64,000 nucleotides of DNA, from NCBI GenBank assembly GCA_020634815.1, contig JACKBA010000029.1:1-64000 (forward strand). Direction: 5' to 3'. Position 1 is the first letter of the stretch. Each line of letters opens with the position of its first letter. This DNA comes from Caldilineaceae bacterium (GTDB lineage: Bacteria; Chloroflexota; Anaerolineae; Caldilineales; Caldilineaceae). Positions 59,213 to 64,000 of this stretch are shown in pieces. Below the pieces are notes generated by a model. The model saw only the letters and a program-made list of their open reading frames with translations. It did no database searches and was not told where the DNA came from. A program made the translations under genes and the position numbers.

Positions 59213-60249
59213 AGGCGGTCGTGGTGCGCGCCCCGATGGACTTTGGGGTCGAGGAGGTCGCCGAGCCGGCGCTGCCGAGCGGCGGGCTGTTGCTGGATGT
59301 CAAGGCGTGCGGGTTGTGCGGGTCGGACCTGCGCACGCTGCGCAGCGGCCACCGCAAGGTGACGCTGCCCTACATCATCGGCCACGAGATCTGCGGCGTC
59401 GTCGCCGAGACCGGGCCAGGGTATGGCGGCCCGTGGCAGCGCGGCGACCTGCTCAGCATGGGGCCGGTCGTCTACTGCGGCCACTGCGACTTCTGTCTTG
59501 AAGGGCAGTTCGAGCTCTGCGAGAACTACCGCGAGATCGCGCAGGCGTGGCCGGGCGGGCTGGCCGAGCGCATGGCCGTCCCCGCCGAGGCCGTGCGCCT
59601 GGGCGTCATCGAGCGCGTGCCGGCGGGCGTCGACCCGGGCAGCGCGGCCATCGCCGAGCCGATCTCGTCGTGTCTCAACGCACAGGAGCGCGGGCGCGTG
59701 GGGCTGGGCGACACGGTCGTGATCATCGGGGCGGGGCCGATCGGCTGCATCCACATTGCGTTGGCGCGGCTGCACGGCGCCGACCGCATCTTCATCGCCG
59801 ACATCAACGGCGAGCGGCTGCGGCTGGCCGAACCGTTTGCGCCGGATGCCGCGATCGACGTCTCCAAGTCCGACATCGTGAGCGAGGTGCGCCGGCTGAC
59901 GAATGGCAAGGGCGCCGACGTGATCGTGACGGCGACGCCGGCGCCGGCAGCGGTCGTTCAGGCGGTGGAGATGGCGCGCAAGGGCGGGCGCATCCTGCTC
60001 TTTGGCGGGCTGCCCAAGGATGACTGCACGCCGCCGGTGGACATGAATCTGGTGCACTACCACGCGCTGGCGCTGATCGGCACGACGACCTTTGCCCCAC
60101 GCCACTACCGGCTGGCGGTGAAGCTGGTGGCATCCAACCGCATCCCGGTGGACAAGCTGATCACCCATCGTTTCCCGCTGGCGGAGTTCAAGCAGGGAGC
60201 GAAGATGGCGCTGGAGGGCAAGGTGTTGAAGGCGGTGTTCATCCCGTAG
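59209..60249 (+). CDS. Zinc-dependent sorbitol-dehydrogenase-like MDR enzyme
   Basis: 346 residues; the ATG at 59209 overlaps the previous stop (ATGA). VKACGLCGSDLRTLRSGHRK and YIIGHEICGVVAETG give the catalytic-zinc ligands, and YCGHCDFCLEGQFELC the structural-zinc cysteines. The NAD fold is VVIIGAGPIGCIHIALARLH, followed by ADINGERLRLAEPFAPDAAI. It likely oxidises a polyol at C2 to a ketose. Together with the SAF protein and the importer it forms an uptake-and-oxidation operon. Substrate unresolved. Confidence 0.9.
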   Translation: MKAVVVRAPMDFGVEEVAEPALPSGGLLLDVKACGLCGSDLRTLRSGHRKVTLPYIIGHEICGVVAETGPGYGGPWQRGDLLSMGPVVYCGHCDFCLEGQFELCENYREIAQAWPGGLAERMAVPAEAVRLGVIERVPAGVDPGSAAIAEPISSCLNAQERGRVGLGDTVVIIGAGPIGCIHIALARLHGADRIFIADINGERLRLAEPFAPDAAIDVSKSDIVSEVRRLTNGKGADVIVTATPAPAAVVQAVEMARKGGRILLFGGLPKDDCTPPVDMNLVHYHALALIGTTTFAPRHYRLAVKLVASNRIPVDKLITHRFPLAEFKQGAKMALEGKVLKAVFIP

Positions 60250-60509
60250 CGATACGACGCAATCGGCGCCGCCCGCGCGATTGGAGCGACGACAGCAGCA
60301 CAGTCCTGTGCCGTCACATCCGTCAAACGGTTCTTGCACAGCCCGGCGGCGGCCCGGTTTGCGGCCCGTGTTCGAGTCAATGTCCACAGAAAGGAGGCGG
60401 GAATCAGCCAATATCGGTTCGACCGGCGCTCTGTTCGGCGCCTGGATAGGTTGGACGAAGTTTTCTTAACGCCTGGTGCACATCTAGTTTGAATGGAGGA
60501 AAAGGACCT

Positions 60510-61589
60510 ATGAAGCGACTTGTGACTGCACTTTCCATCTTGATGGCGATCAGCATGTTGTTTGCGGCATGCGCAGCGCCGGTGGCGGCCCCAGCCGCGG
60601 TGCCGGCCGGCGAGCAGGCCGCGGCCGCACCGGCCGGCGAGCAAAAGACCATCTGCTTTGCCTACCAGGACCTGGAGACGGAGTTCTGGGTGGCCGGGCA
60701 CAAGGCCATCGTCGAAACGCTCGGCGAGCTGGGCGTGACCGTAATCGAGCGCAATGCCAACGAAGACGCCAACAAACAGCTCGAGCAGGTCAAGGACTGC
60801 ATCGCGCAGGGCGTCGACGGCATCATCATCATCCCGCAGGATGGCGAGAGCGCCGTGACCATCGTGGGCGAGGCCAACAAGGCCGGCATTCCCATCGGCG
60901 TCTTCAACCGCCCGCCGGCCAACGACAGCAACCCGACGCTGGTCATCGTGGCCAACAACGAAGTGATCACCCAGCAGGCGACCGACTACATGGCCGAAGA
61001 AGCCAAGAAGCTCGGCCGCAAGGTGACGCCGCTGATCATGGTCGGCGACCTGGGCGACCCGAATGCCGTCGGCCGCCGCCAGGGCTTTTACAACACGATC
61101 GAGGCCAACCCGGATCTCTTCAACGAAGTGATCGAAGTCCCGACCAAGTGGGACGGCGCCACTGCGCTGGCCAACCTGGAAGCGGCCATGCAGGCCAACC
61201 CCGATGTCGACCTGCTCTTCACCTCCTCGGACTTCATGTACCCGCAGATTCGTTCCGTGCTGGAGCCGTTGGGCAAGTGGAAGAAGATCGGCGAGGAAGG
61301 ACATGTGATCCTGGGCGGTCTGGACGGCGACTCGCGCGCCTGCCAGCTCATGCGTGACGGCTTTGTCGACGCCACCGGCGTGCAGGACCTCTTCTACGAG
61401 GCCGACACGATCATGCAGGCCATGCTCGACGCCATCGCCGCCGGCGAGACCACGCCCGAGAACTGGATGGACGACCCCGGCTTTGCGCTGACACAGGGCA
61501 ACTGGGAAGAAAAAGCCAACGACATGTGGGGCTGCAAGCTCTTCGCCGAGGGCGGTGAGAGCCTGGACCGCACCTTCGAGATGCCGTGA
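60510..61589 (+). CDS. Sugar ABC transporter substrate-binding lipoprotein (RbsB/PBP1 type)
   Basis: 359 residues from the ATG at 60510 (AAAGGA five bases upstream). The lipobox is LFAAC. A short Ala/Pro linker leads to KTICFAYQDLETEFWVAGHK, VTVIERNANEDANKQLEQVK, GVDGIIIIPQDGESAV and AGIPIGVFNRPPAND, typical of RbsB/XylF proteins. VIVANNEVITQQATDYMAEE and GGLDGDSRACQLMRDGFVDA shape the second lobe. It captures a sugar or polyol for the permease at 61727 and ATPase at 63001. Confidence 0.92.
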   Translation: MKRLVTALSILMAISMLFAACAAPVAAPAAVPAGEQAAAAPAGEQKTICFAYQDLETEFWVAGHKAIVETLGELGVTVIERNANEDANKQLEQVKDCIAQGVDGIIIIPQDGESAVTIVGEANKAGIPIGVFNRPPANDSNPTLVIVANNEVITQQATDYMAEEAKKLGRKVTPLIMVGDLGDPNAVGRRQGFYNTIEANPDLFNEVIEVPTKWDGATALANLEAAMQANPDVDLLFTSSDFMYPQIRSVLEPLGKWKKIGEEGHVILGGLDGDSRACQLMRDGFVDATGVQDLFYEADTIMQAMLDAIAAGETTPENWMDDPGFALTQGNWEEKANDMWGCKLFAEGGESLDRTFEMP

Positions 61590-61595
61590 GAGGTT

Positions 61596-61626
61596 GAGTA
61601 GAGCAAGCTGCACACTTGCTCTACTC
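61596..61626 (+). terminator. Intra-operon stem-loop between binding-protein and permease genes
   Basis: A perfect 12-base stem GAGTAGAGCAAG / CTTGCTCTACTC at 61596-61607 and 61615-61626 with a seven-base loop, only six bases after the stop codon. No T-run follows, so it is more likely an mRNA-stabilising or attenuating hairpin that keeps binding protein in excess than a full terminator. Confidence 0.75.
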
Positions 61627-61726
61627 GGTTGTCAGGGCCAGGCGTCGCACGGCGACTGCTGGAACGGGCGCTAGCGGCGTCTGGCCTGCCGAATCGATTA
61701 TCGCACATTTTGCCGGAGGTCAGGAG

Positions 61727-62839
61727 ATGATGGAGGCCAACGTGAACGAACCCAACCGTGCGGCGTCGCGCACCCAAGCCGGAGCGCAGTCCGCCGCCAG
61801 GGGCAAGACACAGCGCGTTCTCCGCAAGCTCTTGCTCTCAGAGTACTTCGTGCTCTATCTGAGCATCGTCTATTTTCTGGTGCTGTGGCCCTTCATCCCG
61901 CGCATTGCCAGCCCGCAGAACCTGGGCAACATCTTTTCCAACATGTGGCCGCTTCTGGCAGTTGCCATCGGCCAGACCTTTGTGCTCATCGTGGCCGGCA
62001 TCGACCTGTCGCAGCCGTCGATCATGGCGCTGGTCAGCGTAGTGGGCGCAGCGGTCATGACCACGCAGCTTGACCCGGTGCTCTTTGAGAAGAGCCCGCT
62101 GTGGGGCGTGGTTTTCACCGAGGCGGGCGGGCCGTTGGCCGGCAGCTTCCTGGCCGTGCCCGTGGCGATCTTCGCCATGCTGCTCGTCGGCGCGTTGATC
62201 GGCTGGTTCAACGGCACGGCGGTGGCGCGGCTCAAGATGCCGCCCTTCATGGTGACGCTGGTCGGCATGATGTTCTTCAGCGCCTTTGCCATTTACCTGG
62301 TCAAATCCGAGAACATTATTCACCTGCCGGAGAGCTATGTGCTGCTCGGCCAGGGACAGATTTCCTTTATCCCCTATTCGTTTTTCATCGTCGGCGCGCT
62401 GGCGATTGCGGCGCAGTGGTTGCTGAGTCGCACGGTGCTGGCGCGCTGGTTCTACGCCGTGGGGACCAACATGCGCACGGCCACGGTGTCGGGCGTGCCG
62501 GTGGTGCGCGTCATCGTGCTTGCGTACATGTTGAGCGGCGTCTTTGCCGCGGTCGGCTCGGTCTTCTACTCGGCGCGGCTGGCCGCGGGCCGGCCGACGC
62601 TGGGCGCCACGCTGCTGCTGGATGTGGTCGGCGCCACCGTGATCGGCGGCACCAGCCTCTTTGGCGGCAAGGGCAAGATCATGTGGACGGTCTTTGGCGT
62701 GCTCTTCTTCGTGCTGCTCGACAACAGCCTGAACCTGCTCAATCTCTCCTATTTCTGGGTGCAGATCGTGAAGGGTTCGGTGATCTTGATGGCCGCGGCG
62801 CTGGACGTGGCGCGCACGCGGTTGCTGGCGAGAGGGTAA
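61727..62839 (+). CDS. Sugar ABC transporter permease (RbsC type)
   Basis: 370 residues from the ATG at 61727, preceded by GGAGG seven bases upstream; the frame opens at a TTG at 61616, inside the hairpin. About ten helices. FSNMWPLLAVAIGQTFVLIV and AGIDLSQPSIMALVSVVGAA resemble the RbsC AGGIDLS region. LIGWFNGTAVARLKMPPFMV and MRTATVSGVPVVRVIVLAY are conserved loops; GATVIGGTSLFGGKGKIMWT is the EAA-equivalent. It forms the channel of the importer with the ATPase at 63001. Confidence 0.92.
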   Translation: MMEANVNEPNRAASRTQAGAQSAARGKTQRVLRKLLLSEYFVLYLSIVYFLVLWPFIPRIASPQNLGNIFSNMWPLLAVAIGQTFVLIVAGIDLSQPSIMALVSVVGAAVMTTQLDPVLFEKSPLWGVVFTEAGGPLAGSFLAVPVAIFAMLLVGALIGWFNGTAVARLKMPPFMVTLVGMMFFSAFAIYLVKSENIIHLPESYVLLGQGQISFIPYSFFIVGALAIAAQWLLSRTVLARWFYAVGTNMRTATVSGVPVVRVIVLAYMLSGVFAAVGSVFYSARLAAGRPTLGATLLLDVVGATVIGGTSLFGGKGKIMWTVFGVLFFVLLDNSLNLLNLSYFWVQIVKGSVILMAAALDVARTRLLARG

Positions 62840-62850
62840 GAAAAGAAAGA

Positions 62851-62970
62851 AGAGAGCCGCGAAGACGCGAAGGCGCAAAGGTTCACGAAGGAAGAATAGG
62901 GTGACACTTCGAAGCACCCTGTCCATGATTTCTCTGCGTAACCTCTGTACCTCTGCGGCTCTGCGTCAAC
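62851..62970 (+). repeat. GAGAGCC repeat plus a second 8-bp-period array
   Basis: 62851-62891 is a sense-oriented copy of the family at 26675 and 50854 (GAGAGCCGCGAAGACGCGAA then GGCGCAAAGGTTCACGAAGG). A second array with CTCTGCGT/CTCTGTAC units fills about 62931-62966. Both have an eight-base period. They lie between permease and ATPase genes, the same place as in the operon at 26.7 kb. Confidence 0.8.
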
Positions 62971-63000
62971 GGGGATGGCTTTGGCAAAAGGTGATGAACT

Positions 63001-64000
63001 GTGAGCGATGTGATTCTGAGCTTTGAAAATATCGAGAAGAGTTTCTTCGGCGTACGCGTGCTCAAGGAGATCACGTTGGGCGTGCCGCGCGGCAAGGTGC
63101 TGGGGCTGGTGGGCGAGAATGGCGCGGGCAAGAGCACGCTGATGAACCTCATGGGCGGCGTGCACGCGCCGGACGGCGGGCAGATGCTGCTGGACAGCAA
63201 GCCCTACGCGCCGCGTACGCCCAGCGACGCCAACGACGCCGGCATCGCCTTCATCCACCAGGAGCTCAACCTCTTCACGAATTTGAGCATCGCCGAAAAC
63301 ATCTTCATCGACGGCTTTCCGCGCATGCGCTGGCTGCCGCTGCTCAACCGGCGCCACATGCGCGCCCGTACGCAGCAGTTCCTCGACGCGGTGGAACTCG
63401 ATGTCGCGCCCGACACGCTGGTCGAGAAGCTCTCACCGGGCGAACGCCAGCTTGCCGAGATCGCCAAGGCGCTGAGCTTTGATGCGCGCATCATCATCTT
63501 CGACGAGCCGACGACCTCGCTGACCGCACGCGAGACGGAGCGCCTCTTCCGCCTCATCGACCGCCTGCGCAGCGACGGTGCGTCGATCATCTACATCTCG
63601 CACATCCTGCCCGACGTGCTACGCCTGGCCGACGAGATCGCCGTGCTGCGCGATGGTGAGCTGGTCGCCCATGGCCAGACAAGCGAGTTCACGATCAACC
63701 GCATGATTTCGCTCATGGTGGGGCGCGCCATCGAGCAGCTCTACCCGGAGCGCAGCGCGGCGCCGACAGCCACGCCCGTGCTCGAGGTGCAGGGCGTTTC
63801 CCAGCGCGGCATCGTCGAGGCGATCGACTTTACGCTGCACAAGGGCGAGATCCTGGGTGTCTTTGGGCTGATGGGGTCGGGGCGCTCGGAGCTGGCGCGC
63901 ATCCTCTTTGGCCTGGACGACCACGAGCGCGGCCAGATCAGCGTGGCGGGCAAGCCTTATGCCAGGCCGTCGGCCCGGCGCAGCATCGACGCGGGCATGG
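63001..64000 (+). CDS. Sugar ABC transporter ATPase (RbsA type), cut by the right edge
   Basis: A GTG at 63001 with AAGGTGATG just upstream opens a frame that stays open to the window edge (333 codons). Two ATPase domains are expected; the first is complete. Walker A is GLVGENGAGKSTLMNLMGGV; the Q-loop is IAFIHQELNLFTNLSIAENI; the signature region is LSPGERQLAEIAKALSF; Walker B is IIIFDEPTTSLTARET; the H-loop is YISHILPDVLRLAD. The second domain begins with VLEVQGVSQRGIVEAIDFTL and GEILGVFGLMGSGRSELARI. It powers the importer at 60510-62839. Total length should be about 500 residues. Confidence 0.93.
   Translation, partial: MSDVILSFENIEKSFFGVRVLKEITLGVPRGKVLGLVGENGAGKSTLMNLMGGVHAPDGGQMLLDSKPYAPRTPSDANDAGIAFIHQELNLFTNLSIAENIFIDGFPRMRWLPLLNRRHMRARTQQFLDAVELDVAPDTLVEKLSPGERQLAEIAKALSFDARIIIFDEPTTSLTARETERLFRLIDRLRSDGASIIYISHILPDVLRLADEIAVLRDGELVAHGQTSEFTINRMISLMVGRAIEQLYPERSAAPTATPVLEVQGVSQRGIVEAIDFTLHKGEILGVFGLMGSGRSELARILFGLDDHERGQISVAGKPYARPSARRSIDAGM

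Noticed and set aside
60410..60430. GGTTCGA-like sequence suggestive of a tRNA T-arm
   Set aside because: No matching acceptor, D or anticodon arms nearby; no tRNA found in the window by eye.
60281..60469. A 62-codon plus-strand ORF before the RbsB-type gene, with an internal AAAGGAGG
   Set aside because: The ribosome-like sequence lies inside the ORF with no start codon at the right distance; likely part of the untranslated leader.

Overview
The window is a GC-rich chromosomal segment that looks like a member of the Chloroflexota, perhaps the Caldilinea/Anaerolineae branch. This rests on style, not on a marker gene. There are several HTH-bearing STAND ATPases, Ala/Glu/Pro-rich linkers after the lipobox of solute-binding lipoproteins, a secreted beta-helix protein ending in LYLPAVVR, and many short degenerate tandem repeats between genes. 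I see no rRNA, tRNA, CRISPR array, insertion sequence or replication origin.

Layout. (1) 0-11.3 kb is an accessory region. It holds a HEVGH metallopeptidase-like protein, one intact NB-ARC/TPR STAND regulator, a second STAND regulator split into an ATPase gene and a TPR gene, a small secreted Gly/Cys peptide between them, and a run of unrecognised genes of which two are frameshifted. (2) 11.3-20 kb has a PPOX-fold oxidoreductase, a large lipoprotein, an aldo/keto reductase, a secreted beta-helix protein, an FAD monooxygenase-like protein and a third STAND ATPase. (3) 20-30.6 kb is a carbohydrate locus: a Tat-exported alpha/beta hydrolase, a divergent LacI repressor with a promoter-embedded operator, a CUT1-type ABC transporter and a GH38 alpha-mannosidase. 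(4) 30.6-41.3 kb is mostly housekeeping: the two E1 subunits of a 2-oxoacid dehydrogenase separated by two tiny membrane-protein genes, Cmk, an RluB-like pseudouridine synthase, a zinc dehydrogenase, SecF/SecD, glutamate dehydrogenase and a LPG-synthase/flippase-like membrane protein. (5) 41.3-46 kb has a candidate structured RNA, a SnoaL-like protein, an aldehyde dehydrogenase, a MITE-like element and a tandem pair of CaCA antiporters. (6) 46-54 kb is a minus-strand sugar/polyol operon: PHP-domain protein, zinc dehydrogenase, SrlD-like SDR, MtlD-like dehydrogenase, DeoR regulator and rhamnulokinase-like kinase. (7) 54-64 kb has a xylulokinase-like kinase, a TauE/SafE permease, a SorC regulator, a SAF-type oxidoreductase, a zinc dehydrogenase and an Rbs-type ABC transporter that runs off the right edge.

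How the parts work together. From about 20 kb on, the theme is uptake and oxidation of sugars and polyols. There are two complete or nearly complete sugar ABC systems, three local sugar regulators (LacI, DeoR, SorC), two FGGY kinases and at least six sugar/alcohol dehydrogenases. The LacI operon can be read as import of mannosides followed by cytoplasmic cleavage. The two polyol clusters probably reduce or oxidise and phosphorylate sugar alcohols, but the exact substrates cannot be read from sequence.

The features least explained by known families are: a sugar ABC permease with two tandem SH3-like repeats inserted in its first extracellular loop; intergenic arrays of 7-8 bp degenerate repeats, often in inverted pairs, one family of which lies in sense orientation inside operons; a minus-strand RNA candidate at 41.34-41.43 kb with mutually exclusive helices and a T-run terminator; and the STAND/secreted-peptide cluster at the left end. 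Coordinates are accurate to the base where a start or stop codon is quoted. Family assignments are by eye and no database search was run.
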